This document shows, in pieces, positions 26,201-37,779 of a stretch of 64,000 bases of DNA. The notes beneath the pieces are model-generated. The model had not been told where the DNA came from, ran no database searches, and was given only the letters and a program-made list of their open reading frames with translations. Source of the DNA: Diorhabda sublineata (taxonomy: Eukaryota > Arthropoda > Insecta > Coleoptera > Chrysomelidae); contig NC_079482.1 in NCBI RefSeq assembly GCF_026230105.1, positions 1,426,001 to 1,490,000 of the forward strand, in the 5' to 3' direction. Each line of letters begins with the position of its first letter. Positions within the stretch are counted from its first letter, which is position 1. The translations under genes were made by a program, and so were the position numbers.

Positions 26201-27497
26201 AGACATTCCGAGACATGCGAGAACGTAATGGCGACTGTCCACTCTCTCCGAGAAACTTCGAGACATTCCGAGACATGCGAGAATGTAATGGCGGCTGTAC
26301 ACTCTCTACGAGAAACTTCGAGACATTCCGAGACATGCGAGAATGTAATGGCGGCTGTACACTCCCTGCGAGAAACTTCGAGACATTCCGAGACATGCGA
26401 GAATGTAATGGCGGCTGTACACTCTCTACGAGAAACTTCGAGACATTCCGAGACATGCGAGAATGTAATGGCGGCTGTACACTCCCTGCGAGAAACTTCG
26501 AGACATTCCGAGACATGCGAGAACGTAATGGCGGCTGTACACTCCCTGCAAGAAACTTCGAGACATTCCGAGACATGCGAGAATGTAATGGCGGCTGTAC
26601 ACTCTCTCCGAGAAACCTCGAGACATTCCTAGACATGCGAGAATGTAATGGCGGCTGTACACTCCCTGCGAGAAACTTCGAGACATTTCGAGACATGCGA
26701 GAATGTAATGGCGGCTGTACACTCCCTGCGAGAAACTTCGAGACATTTCGAGACATGCGAGAATGTAATGGCGGCTGTACACTCCCTGCGAGAAACTTCG
26801 AGACATTCCGAGATATGCGAGAACGTAATGGCGGCTGTCCACTCTCTCCGAGAAACTTCGAGACATTCCGAGACATGCGAGAATGTAATGGCGGCTGTAC
26901 ACTCCCTGCAAGAAACTTCGAGACATTCCGAGACATGCAAGAACGTAATGGCGGCTGTACACTCTCTACGAGAAGCTTCGAGACATTCCGAGACATGCGA
27001 GAACGTAATGGCGACTGTCCACTCTCTCCGAGAAACTTCGAGACATTCCGAGACATGCGAGAATGTAATGGCGGCTGTACACTCTCTCCGAGAAACTTCG
27101 AGACATTCCGAGACATGCGAGAATGTAATGGCGGCTGTACACTCCCTGCGAGAAACTTCGAGACATTCCGAGACATGCGAGAATGTAATGGCGGCTGTAC
27201 ACTCCCTGCGAGAAACTTCGAGACATTCCGAGACATGCGAGAATGTAATGGCGGCTGTACACTCTCTACGAGAAACTTCGAGACATTCCGAGACATGCGA
27301 GAATGTAATGGCGGCTGTACACTCCCTGCGAGAAACTTCGAGACATTCCGAGACATGCGAGAATGTAATGGCGGCTGTACACTCTCTACGAGAAACTTCG
27401 AGACATTCCGAGACATGCGAGAATGTAATGGCGGCTGTACACTCTCTCCGAGAAACCTCGAGACATTCCGAGACATGCGAGAATGTAATGGCGGCTA
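23271..27497. repeat. 60-bp CpG-dense satellite, about 70 copies
   Basis: Exactly 60-bp units run from 23281 to 27480 with a partial unit at the right end. Units differ at a few fixed positions: gaaTg/gaaCg, gcgGctg/gcgActg, gtAc/gtCc, cCctGcg/ctctAcg/ctctCcg, agaaAc/agaaGc and atgcGa/atgcAa. A four-unit block (240 bp) repeats at 23341, 23581 and 23821, and a 14-unit block (840 bp) from 24781 to 25621. Because 60 is divisible by three and the unit lacks stops in five frames, open frames of up to 1432 codons (plus strand, repeating RECNGGCTLPARNFETFRDM) and 1425 codons (minus strand) exist. Open frames on both strands, mostly amino-acid-changing variants and no signal peptide argue against coding. 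Nearly every unit contains AGAARCTTCG, a GAAnnTTC palindrome. Confidence 0.95.
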
Positions 27498-29235
27498 TCG
27501 CCTACAAACTTCTTCATATCCTGCACCAGAAGAATTAATGCGAAGCCAATTTTCACAAAAAAAGTGTTTTTAATGTGGAGGTGATGCATGAGGAGTTTTC
27601 CCCCTTTTTAAGATGAATATTATACCGTGCGTATCACAAAATACTGTTGTTACAACGTTGCCAGTTGATTTTTATCTTTTTTAACGTTCCAGAGTCGGTT
27701 TTTCACGTGCAGTTGAATATGCTGACTGTCCATTGGACTCCAGTACAAAATGGTTCGTCCATTGTCACATATTAACGCAAAAATTTGGATTTATTAGTCG
27801 ATAGTAAGCGTGCGCGGTACCCGTTTTGAACAGAGCTTTTGCATACCAAATTATACATTCACGAAAGTTAATCAATCCGAGATTTAACTTCATTAGTTTA
27901 TGTATATCAAAAAATAATAATTCATTAACAAACTAAATTGCTTACCTTTCAAATTAATAGTTTGACATCTGTCAAATTTGTATACACATCTATTGAGAGT
28001 TACGCCATCTATGTGTCAATATTTTTAAACTCATTTGATAGGTTAGGAATTGAATTCCTATTGGGTTATCATAAAACTGTCGTTCGTTTACAAATAATTT
28101 GATTTTTGATTGTAAAATCGTGATTTATTTTAATAAATTTAATTTGTATCAATTATTTTTTTCACTCAGCCTCAAATTTTCAAAAAAAATTTCAAAAATC
28201 TGTTTCTTGAGTTCTTGAGGTTGTTTCTTTAGTTCTAAACGATATTCTATTTTATATTTTGAGAAAAACTACTCGCTTTCGAATGAAGAAACTTGTTTCT
28301 ATTACGAAAACGTGATTTATGACGAAATTCGACCTCCCATGGGAAAATATGCCTCATAAAATATGTACAAAAGTGAAAAATCTACAATTTATGTTGTTTC
28401 AAAGTCGATGAACACGAATATGATGGCGGGAAAGGTCTATTAAGTACCTGCTGCCCAGGATGGACAACGTCCACGTCGCCTACTCAAATCCTGTGGAAAT
28501 TCCTTATGAAATTGGTCGAATATAAACATCCTGGGGATGTCATAACAGAAATTGAATCGATTTATTAAAAAAATCGATTCATTCCTCACAAAAAATAGCG
28601 AAAACGGGATTCAACGTTAATTTTTTTAACTGTATTAGTTTCGTCTGCAAATTTGGGAGAATATTTTTGATGGTCACTAGTCAAGGGGGACTAAATTCAC
28701 GATGGTAAAGTTGTTTTTCAAACGTCTATATATATATATATATATAAAAAGAAAGCACTGACGTTACTGAAATTAAATTATTCAAGTCCGCACTTCCCCA
28801 TGGTTGGATGCTATCGCAAGAAGCGAAAATCTCTCAAGGAACGAAGAGGCCGTAAATCAAAGCAATAAATCAGAGCGGAACGGTGTTATCAGGTGCAAGC
28901 TAGGGATTGTTATATGATAAACTCTCTGAAAACAAATTCCGCATTGTCCGGCAGCTAGTTGCGAGGTCGTTTATCAGCTACGCGAATACCGCCACGGGTC
29001 ATGATAAAGAGGCGGCAATGAATGAGGAAGCGGTCGCTTAAACTTACGCCGAGACTCTGCGAGCAGGATAAATGTCTAAGGATCACACCCCAGGGAGATT
29101 CGCCAAATACATTCGATAAATTATCTGAAATATATTGTAATAATAAGTTTTGATAGTAGACGAAGTATATAGAAAAAATTGATTAAAAGAAAACATTAAT
29201 TAGTTCAGTGATTACAGCTCCTGACCTGAATTTTG
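27498..29235. other. Unique spacer; (TA)n run and a CpG-richer block
   Basis: There is a (TA)n microsatellite at 28727-28746. The block from about 28780 to 29110 is GC/CpG-richer and repeat-free, similar in feel to the other unique islands. A 54-codon plus-strand frame at about 28407-28571 (containing LLSTCCPGWTTSTSPTQILW) is the only protein-like hint; no family is recognised. No RNA gene was seen. Confidence 0.35.
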
Positions 29236-29340
29236 CAAATAACTCGAAATCCACGCCAAATTTCTGAAAAAGTAAAGAAATCAAAAATATAGTTTACAAA
29301 ATTTTCTATAAAAAAGATTTCTTGTAATTTTTCTCTAAGA
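29236..29340 (+). repeat. Degenerate single copy of the 157-bp satellite unit
   Basis: The order gcaaataactcgaaatc, then tttacaaaattttctat, then aaaaaagatttcttg follows the 157-bp satellite unit (gcgaataactcgaaaac, then gtacaaaattctctac, then aaaaaagtatttc). It lies 3.6 kb left of that array and is heavily mutated. Chance similarity is possible, but the three blocks are collinear. Confidence 0.45.
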
Positions 29341-29844
29341 GCTGTAATTTCTTTGTAAAACGCGCTCAAACTTCTTACTAAAAAGTACTATGCGCCACGT
29401 AGAGTCTGAGGGAAATTACGTCCTCGGCTGAAGAAGAAACTGCTCGAAACTACTCGTTAGAGTTTCTACTTTTCAATTGCATCTGCAAAAAAATTCAAAC
29501 TTGTAGAATTTTCTTGGAAAACAACGGGAACGGAATTGTCTTTTGCTAGTTGCCTGGGCGAACTTAAAACACTTGTGTCTGTGACTCTGCTACACCCAGC
29601 AGCTGATCCTTGCTTGAGGTCGTCAATTAGACGATTATTTTCAAAATGAGACCAATTATACCTTTGAACTCACTCTGTGATAGGAACAAAACTACTTTTA
29701 CTAATGTCAGATTTTTTCATAGTTGACAAGTTTGGTTACTTTTTGATTGTTGAATACCAGCCATTTTCGCAAAATAATGAAAAACCTAAAGCGTACATTT
29801 TGTAGCTGAGTTGTCGAGCTTCAATTTCCTCCCCAAATGAGTAC

Positions 29845-32005
29845 GTAACGAGTTTAAACCCGATTAAAACCTTAAGAAACCTGTTCGTATCGAGGGAGTA
29901 TTCGATTACGAAAACACACCGCACTAAACCTGTTTATATCGAGGAAGTTTTCGATACCGAAAACACACCGTGCATGTGTGGCCGTTTCAATTGGGTTTTG
30001 TTCCACAAACACGAGTTTAAACCTGATTAAAACCTTGAGAAACCTGTTCGTATCAAGAGAGTATTCGATTACGAAAACACACCGCACTAAACCTGTTTAT
30101 ATCGAGGAAGTTTTCGATACCGAAAACACACCGTGCATGTGTGGACGTTTCAATTGGGTTTTGTTCCACAAACACGAGTTTAAACCTGATTAAAACCTTG
30201 AAAAACCTGTTCGTATCGAAGGAGTATTCGATTACGAAAACACACCGCACTAAACCTGTTTATATCGAGGAAGTTTTCGATACCGAAAACACACCGTGCA
30301 TGTGTGGCCGTTTCAATTGGGTTTTGTTCCACAAACACGAGTTTAAACCTGATTAAAACCTTGAGAAACCTGTTCGTATCGAGGGAGTATTCGATTACGA
30401 AAACACACCGCACTAAACCTGTTTATATCGAGGAAGTTTTCGATACCGAAAACACACCGTGCATGTGTGGACGTTTCAATTGGGTTTCGTTCCACAAACA
30501 CGAGTTTAAACCTGATTAAAACCTTGAAAAACCTGTTCATATCGAGGTAGTATTCGATTACGAAAACACACCACACTAAACCTGTTTATATCGAGGAAGT
30601 TTTCGATACCGAAAACACACCGTGCATGTGTGGACGTTTCAATTGGGTTTTGTTCCACAAACACGAGTTTAAACCTGATCAAAACCTTGAGAAACCTGTT
30701 CGTATCGAGGGAGTATTCGATTCCGAAAACACACCGCACTAAACCTGTTTATATCGAGGAAGTTTTCGATACCGAAAACACACCGTGCATGTGTGGACGT
30801 TTCAATTGGGTTTTGTTCCACAAACACGAGTTTAAACCTGATTAAAACCTTGAAAAACCTGTTCGTATCGAGGGAATATTCGATTACGAAAACACACCGC
30901 ACTAAACCTGTTTATATCGAGGAAGTTTTCGATACCGAAAACACACCGTGCATGAGTGGACGTTTCAATTGGGTTTTGTTCCACAAACACGAGTTTAAAC
31001 CTGATTAAAACCTTGAAAAACCTGTTCGTATCAAGAGAGTATTCGATTACGAAAACACATCACACTAAACCTGTTTATATCGAGGAAGTTTTCGATACCG
31101 AAAACACACCGTGCATGTGTGGACGTTTCAATTGGGTTTTGTTCCACAAACACGAGTTTAAACCTGATTAAAACCTTGAAAAACCTGTTCGTATCAAGAG
31201 AGTATTCGATTACGAAAACACATCACACTAAACCTGTTTATATCGAGGAAGTTTTCGATACCGAAAACACACCGTGCATGTGTGGACGTTTCAATTGGGT
31301 TTTGTTCCACAAACACGAGTTTAAACCTGATCAAAACCTTGAGAAACCTGTTCGTATCGAGGGAGTATTCGATTCCGAAAACACACCGCACTAAACCTGT
31401 TTATATCGAGGAAGTTTTCGATACCGAAAACACACCGTGCATGTGTGGACGTTTCAATTGGGTTTCGTTCCACAAACACGAGTTTAAACCTGATTAAAAC
31501 CTTGAAAAACCTGTTCATATCGAGGTAGTATTCGATTAGGAAAACACACCACACTAAACCTGTTTATATCGAGGAAGTTTTCGATACCGAAAACACACCG
31601 TGCATGTGTGGACGTTTCAATTGGGTTTTGTTCCACAAACACGAGTTTAAACCTGATCAAAACCTTGAGAAACCTGTTCGTATCGAGGGAGTATTCGATT
31701 CCGAAAACACACCGCACTAAACCTGTTTATATCGAGGAAGTTTTCGATACCGAAAACACACCGTGCATGTGTGGACGTTTCAATTGGGTTTCGTTCCACA
31801 AACACGAGTTTAAACCTGATTAAAACCTTGAAAAACCTGTTCATATCGAGGTAGTATTCGATTACGAAAACACACCACACTAAACCTGTTTATATCGAGG
31901 AAGTTTTCGATACCGAAAACACACCGTGCATGTGTGGACGTTTCAATTGGGTTTTGTTCCACAAACACGAGTTTAAACCTGATCAAAACCTTAAGAAACC
32001 TGTTT
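29845..32005. repeat. 163-bp satellite array, about 13 copies
   Basis: The phrase gtttcaattgggttttgttc recurs every 163 bp. Within each unit there is an older ~49-bp tandem duplication: aaacctgttcgtatcgaggg...gaaaacacaccgcac is followed by aaacctgtttatatcgagga...gaaaacacaccgtgc. The second half contains the near-palindrome GTTTTCGATACCGAAAAC. The variant tcatatcgaggTagtattc recurs at 30537, 31515 and 31842, spacings of 978 and 327 bp (six and two units). The 65-91 codon frames on both strands follow the period and are not genes. Confidence 0.95.
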
Positions 32006-32874
32006 GGTTTCGGAGGGAGTTTTCGGTTTTCTACTTTTTCTGTTAGGTACCGAACAGGAACCGAAGCAGATACGTTTTAAACAGGCTCAAATTAGGACGA
32101 AATTCGAATTGTCACAAGGACCTTCTTAACATCATTATTTTAATTGATGTTTTGAAGTAATTTATCGTAATTTTGGATTCTATATCAAAATTTGAAGCGA
32201 TGGGATCTGATTTATTACAGAATTCGAATGCTGATTGATTGGTACGCTTGTTTAAAACTAACCTTTTCGTCTTCTTTTCGTGAATCTAATCTTCTAATTG
32301 GTACCCCATTTATTTCTTAAGGGTATTTCTAATTTGTATCGTGCCATTCGGCTTCTTCACAAATTTTGATAATTCCCGGATATTTACTTGATTATTTTTA
32401 TCTTCTACTAATAGGGAATTTGTTTTTTGGAAAATCTCCAGTAGTTACCACCATGATTTCGTGAGGGACTTTCTCGTCTCCGAAAGATAAATAACCCCTC
32501 AGTAATTGCGTGCGGAACGATGCCATATTTCATACACGCCATGAGCCATAACTTAGAAGGCAATTATTATGAGTACGTCGTTTATCATCCGAACTCCTTT
32601 AGACAAGGGTGATGCGCGACGGTTCATAATCGAGATTAAATTGATAACGAATCCATTCCTGTCAAAATCATACTTCGACAATATCAAGTTCTTCTTTTAT
32701 AATGACATATTGACACTGCTTTCGGTTAATGATGAATTGAAAGGTTTTTCTTTTTGGCTCCCTTTTTATTTTGGTAAAACAAATGGGTAGTATTGGTACA
32801 AGTCATATTTGAACAACGTTGCCAAGTTGAATTATTTATATGAGACTTGAGTAAACGCTGCATGTTCCGTTGAA
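32006..32874. other. Unique spacer
   Basis: The first 70 bp hold imperfect inverted copies of cctgtt-cggtacc-type sequence derived from the array edge. The block around 32470-32660 is CpG-richer and repeat-free. A 73-codon plus-strand frame at 32569-32790 (MSTSFIIRTPLDKGDARRF...) matches no family I recognise and is probably chance. Confidence 0.35.
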
Positions 32875-35365
32875 ATTTTGAGATTAAATTGGAAGGTTTT
32901 GATTTTCTCGGAGGGTTTGAGATATTGAATAAGTCTAAACAAAATTACGGGCATGAATTTTCGAAATTTTGGGAGTTGAAAGTGAAAAACATTTTGAAAC
33001 GGGAATAACTCGAAAACTATTAGGAAATCGAAAAAAACTACCCCAACAAAAAATGAAGAGTACAAAATTCTCTACAAAAAGTTACCTGGGTATTTTCTTC
33101 CTAACCTCAAAATTTTCTCCTCAAAATGGGTTTATACACTGAAAACTATTTTGAAACGCGAATAACTCAAAAACTAAAAGAAATTCGAAAAAAACTGTCG
33201 TAACAAAAAATGTAGAGTACAAAATTCTCTACAAAAAAGTATTTCAGGAATTTTTTCCTAACCTCAAAATTTTCACTTCAAAATGGGTTTCTACACTCAA
33301 AACTATTTTGAAACGCGAATAACTCAAAAACTAAGAGAAATTCGAAAAAAACTGTCGTAACAAAAAATGTAGAGTACAAAATTCTCTACAAAAAAGTATT
33401 TCAGGAATTTTTTCCTAACCTCAAAATTTTCACTTCAAAATGGGTTTCTACACTCAAAACTATTTTGAAACGCGAATAACTCAAAAACTAAGAGAAATTC
33501 GAAAAAAACTGTCGCAACAAAAAATGTAGAGTACAAAATTCTCTACAAAAAAGTATTTCAGGAATTTTTTCCTAACCTCAAAATTTTCACCTCAAAATGG
33601 GTTTCTACACTCAAAAATATTTTGAAACGCAAATAACTCAAAAACTAAGAGGAATTCGAAAAAAACTGTCGTAACAAAAAATGTAGAGTACAAAATTTTC
33701 TACAAAAAAGTATTCTAGGTATTTGTTCCTAACCTCAAAATTTTTACCATAAAATGGGTTTATACACTTAAAAATATTTTGAAACGCGAATAACTCAAAA
33801 ACTAAGAGAAATTCGAAAAAAACTGTCGCAACAAAAAATGTAGAGTACAAAATTCTCTACAAAAAAGTATTTCAGGAATTTTTTCCTTACCTCAAAATTT
33901 TCTCCTCAAAATGGGTTTATACACTCAAAACTATTTTGAAACGCGAATAACTCAAAAACTAAGAGAAATTCGAAAAAAACTGTCGCAACAAAAAATGTAG
34001 AGTACAAAATTCTCTACAAAAAAGTATTTAAGGAATTTTTTCCTAACCTCAAAATTTTCACCTCAAAATGGGTTTCTACACTTAAAAATATTTTGAAACG
34101 CGAATAACTCAAAAACTAAGAGAAATTCGAAAAAAACTGTCGCAACAAAAAATGTAGAGTACAAAATTCTCTACAAAAAAGTATTTCAGGAATTTTTTCC
34201 TTACCTCAAAATTTTCTCCTCAAAATGGGTTTATACACTCAAAACTATTTTGAAACGCGAATAACTCAAAAACTAAGAGAAATTCGAAAAAAACTGTCGC
34301 AACAAAAAATGTAGAGTACAAAATTCTCTACAAAAAAGTATTTTAGGAATTTTTTCCTAACCTCAAAATTTTCACCTCAAAATGGGTTTCTACACTTAAA
34401 AATATTTTGAAACGCGAATAACTCAAAAACTAAGAGAAATTCGAAAAAAACTGTCGCAACAAAAAATGTAGAGTACAAAATTCTCTACAAAAAAGTATTT
34501 TAGGAATTTTTTCCTAACCTCAAAATTTTCACCTCAAAATGGGTTTCTACACTCAAAAATATTTTGAAACGCAAATAACTCAAAAACTAAGAGGAATTCG
34601 AAAAAAACTGTCACAACAAAAAATGTAGAGTACAAAATTCTCTACAAAAAAGTATTTCAGGAATTTTTTCCTAACCTCAAAATTTTCAGTTCAAAATGGG
34701 TTTCTACACTCAAAAATATTTTGAAACGCAAATAACTTAAAAACTAAGAGGAATTCGAAAAAAACTGTCGTAACAAAAAATGAAGAGTAAAAAATTCTCT
34801 ACAAAAAAAAATTTTCCTGGGTATTTTTTTCCTGACCTCAAAATTTTCACTTTAAAATGGGATTTTTTTATGGGGGCATAAATTTTTGTGTGAAAAATAT
34901 TTTGAATCGCGAATAACTCGAAAATGGAGAAATCGAAAAAAAACTGCCCGAGCAAAAAATGTAGAGTACAAAATTCTCCACAAAAAAGTATTTCACGTAT
35001 TTGTTCCTAACCTTAAAATTTGCACTTTAAAATGGGATTTTTTTATAGGGAAATAAATTTTTGTATAAAAAATATTTTGAATCGCGAATAACTCGAAAAT
35101 TGTGGGGAAATCGAAAAGAACTGCTGAAACAAAAAATGTAGAGCTCAAAATTCTCTACAAAAAAGTATTTAATGTATTTGTTCCTAGCCTCAAAATTTTC
35201 ACCTTAAAATGGGTTTATATACTCAAAAATATTTTGAAACGCAAATAACTCGAAAACTACGAAAAATTCGAAAAGAAGTGCTAGTGCAAAAAATGTAGAG
35301 TACAAAATTCTGTACAGATTGATCTTCAAGAATTTTTTCCTAACCTCAAAAGATTCTGCCTTATA
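32875..35365. repeat. 157-bp satellite array, about 16 copies
   Basis: The phrase aataactcaaaaactaagag recurs at 33161, 33318, 33475 and 33632, a 157-bp period. Nearly every unit carries a hairpin TGTAGAG-tacaaaatt-CTCTACA, for example 33211-33233, starting 49 nt after ATAACTC. The central units alternate two versions (cctTacctcaaaattttcTcc versus cctAacctcaaaattttcAcc) with a 314-bp period. Units at both edges are more diverged and keep the form aactcGaaaac. No coding potential. Confidence 0.95.
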
Positions 35366-35421
35366 GCGTCAAAATAGAAGTTTATTCTATCGATTATTCC
35401 GTTCCTTCTGTGTTACAAATA

Positions 35422-35601
35422 CTAACCTCTTAAGATATATAAAAAAATGATCCATTGTATTCAATTCGGGGGAACGCGGTGGCCATGTAAACGAAAAGCG
35501 TTGAGTATACAATCTTCCAGCTTCAAACGACTTACCAGAAGCCAAATCATACATCAAATGCATATCGGCGTATTCACTAAAAGTAAATTCAATTTTAATG
35601 C
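35422..35601 (-). pseudogene. DDE transposase remnant with fused N- and C-terminal pieces
   Basis: A 58-codon stretch without stops on the minus strand starts KIEFTFSEYADMHLMYDL and ends TWPPRSPELNTMDHFF then IYLKRL. The first part resembles the helix-turn-helix type N-terminus known as DUF4817 (EYADMHfvYG). The second resembles the C-terminal catalytic block WPPRSPDLTPLDFFLWG of insect DDE transposases. In a full element these lie roughly 200 or more residues apart, so a large internal deletion has joined them in frame. It is non-functional. Assignment rests on recognised motifs only. Confidence 0.55.
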
Positions 35602-35789
35602 GTTGTGATTATTATTGATGACAGATTTTGAAACTGCAAACTGACTACAACAAATTAAGTCGCTCGCAATTTTTAATTGAATATCAAGTATCAAGTAGTA
35701 GCCTACTAGATGAAATATAATAATTAATCTCATCCAAGTTTTTCCTTATTCAAGTAATATAATATACAATTTATGATAATTTTTTTCAG
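35602..35789. other. Short unique AT-rich spacer
   Basis: Nothing recognisable; it may contain the rest of the transposon to its left. Confidence 0.4.
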
Positions 35790-36927
35790 AATGTCTCTTT
35801 ATAGCGACCTTAGAATCTACATATCTACCAAACCATAAATTTTATCGAGTTGAACAAAGAGTACCTTTTAGTTAAAAAATCGATTGAAAAATCAATTTTC
35901 GCCATCTTTAGTTTGTACAGGTTGTCCCCGAAAAAGTTACGGATTGTTAACTGTGGCCATGTACATCGATCTAAACATCTACATATCTCTTAAACCATAA
36001 AATTGATCGAGTTGAACAAAGAGTACCTTTTAGTTAAAAAATCGATTGAAAAATCAATTTTCGCCATCTTTAGTTTGTACAGGTTGTCCCCGTAAAAGTT
36101 ACGGATTGTTAACTGTGGCCATGTACATCGATCTAAACATCTACATATCTCCTAAACCATAAATTTGATCGAGTTGAACAAAGAGTAACTTTTTGTTGAA
36201 AAATCGATTGAAAAATCAATTTTCGCCATCTTTAGTTTGTACAGGTTGTCCCCGTAAAAGTTACGGATTGTTAACTGTGGCCATGTACATCGATCTAAAC
36301 ATCTGCATATCTCCTAAACCATAAATTTGATCGAGTTGAACAAAGAGTAACTTTTTGTTGAAAAATCGATTGAAAAATCAATTTTCGCCATCTTTAGTTT
36401 GTACAGGTTGTCCCCGTAAAAGTTACGGATTGTTAACTGTGGCCATGTACATCGATCTAAACATCTACATATCTCTTAAACCATAAAATTGATCGAGTTG
36501 AACAAAGAGTACCTTTTAGTTAAAAAATCGATTGAAAAATCAATTTTCGCCATCTTTAGTTTGTACAGGTTGTCCCCGTAAAAGTTACGGATTGTTAACT
36601 GTGGCCATGTACATCGATCTAAACATCTACATATCTCCTAAACCATAAATTTGATCGAGTTGAACAAAGAGTAACTTTTTGTTGAAAAATCGATTGAAAA
36701 ATCGATTTTTGCCATATTTAGTTTGTACAGGTTGTCCCCGAAAAAGTTACGGATTGTTAACTGTGGCCATGTACATCGATCTAAACATCTACATATCTCT
36801 TAAACCATAAAATTGATCGAGTTGAACAAAGAGTACCTTTTAGTTAAAAAATCGATTGAAAAATAGATTTATGCTACCTTTAGATTGTACAGGTTGTCCC
36901 TGTAAAAGTTACGGATTGTTAACTATT
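35790..36927. repeat. 162-bp satellite array, about 7 copies
   Basis: The phrase ttacggattgttaactgtgg recurs at 35937, 36099, 36261 and 36423. Each unit has CATATCTCCTAAACCATAAA, then gatcgagttgaacaaagagt, then a short inverted repeat ATTGA-aaaa-TCAAT, then gtacaggttgtccccg. Units alternate between gagtaccttttagtt and gagtaactttttgtt versions. The first and last copies are truncated and diverged. No coding potential. Confidence 0.93.
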
Positions 36928-37779
36928 GGGTATGAGCCGTCCCTGGCCTTCAGATTCATAATGTTCGAATTTAGAAAGAAATACCTGAATATAGGCCTGT
37001 AACTAATAAACGAGAGGTGGTTTAAGAACATTTTTTTATGTCGCGTCAGTCCCGAAACACCCCGTGGAACAATTTAAATAAAATGGCGCGTTATTTCATT
37101 TTATAGCGTGTAAATTCATGATTCTATATTAAATCAAATCTGTCACAAACACGTAATGTAAAAAGGAGAATTGTAAATAGACATAAAGCGTTTGTGTAGC
37201 AGACGTGGTTTTCTAAGCCCGATAAAAGAGGGCGTTGATTGGTTCATTTTTACATCACATGCAAAGCCGGGGGGTTTGTTATAAACTTGAAAGGTAGTAA
37301 ATAAGCAAGCGGAGTGGATTTTCGTATTTGCCTGCATGTGGCACAGACACGGATGCTTTGAACTTTTATTTAAACGTTTTATTTACTAGTCACATTTCCG
37401 GGACTTTTATTTTTTTACGTCATTCCCTTTCATCGTACGATAAATTGTTTTTAGAAGGATTCCAGACCGACGAACTGACAAACAATACGCTTTTAAAACA
37501 AAAAATACGAACGTTCAACTACTAGATTTATATTTATGTCGAAATCGCCCACGATGAGGACGAAAACTTTCACAAATCGGAAATCCCAAAAGGCGTTCTC
37601 CGATTGATTAGAAAACAATCTTTAAAAACAAAAGATTTATGGACACACAAATTTCCTTATCGAAAACAACTAACCCCTAATTTGTCTTACCAGACTTTCT
37701 ACTCTTCCTTGTATAAAAATTCTTCGTTTTTCTCTATTTAGGGAGGCTCCTTCTTCAAATTTACCTCAGAAATCTCAGG
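36928..37779. other. Unique spacer, partly CpG-richer
   Basis: Repeat-free DNA. Short frames on both strands (37143-37337 minus, 37328-37525 plus) show no family resemblance. Composition is similar to the other unique islands and the DNA could be regulatory. Confidence 0.3.

Noticed and set aside
23199..27573. Giant repetitive proteins of 902-1432 residues on both strands
   Set aside because: They follow from a stop-free 60-bp unit with length divisible by three. Frames on opposite strands cannot all be genes, there is no signal or domain, and the variants mostly change amino acids.
29736..31880. 71-77 residue cysteine-containing frames in the 163-bp array
   Set aside because: They are present on both strands in every unit, with overlaps; a by-product of the repeat.
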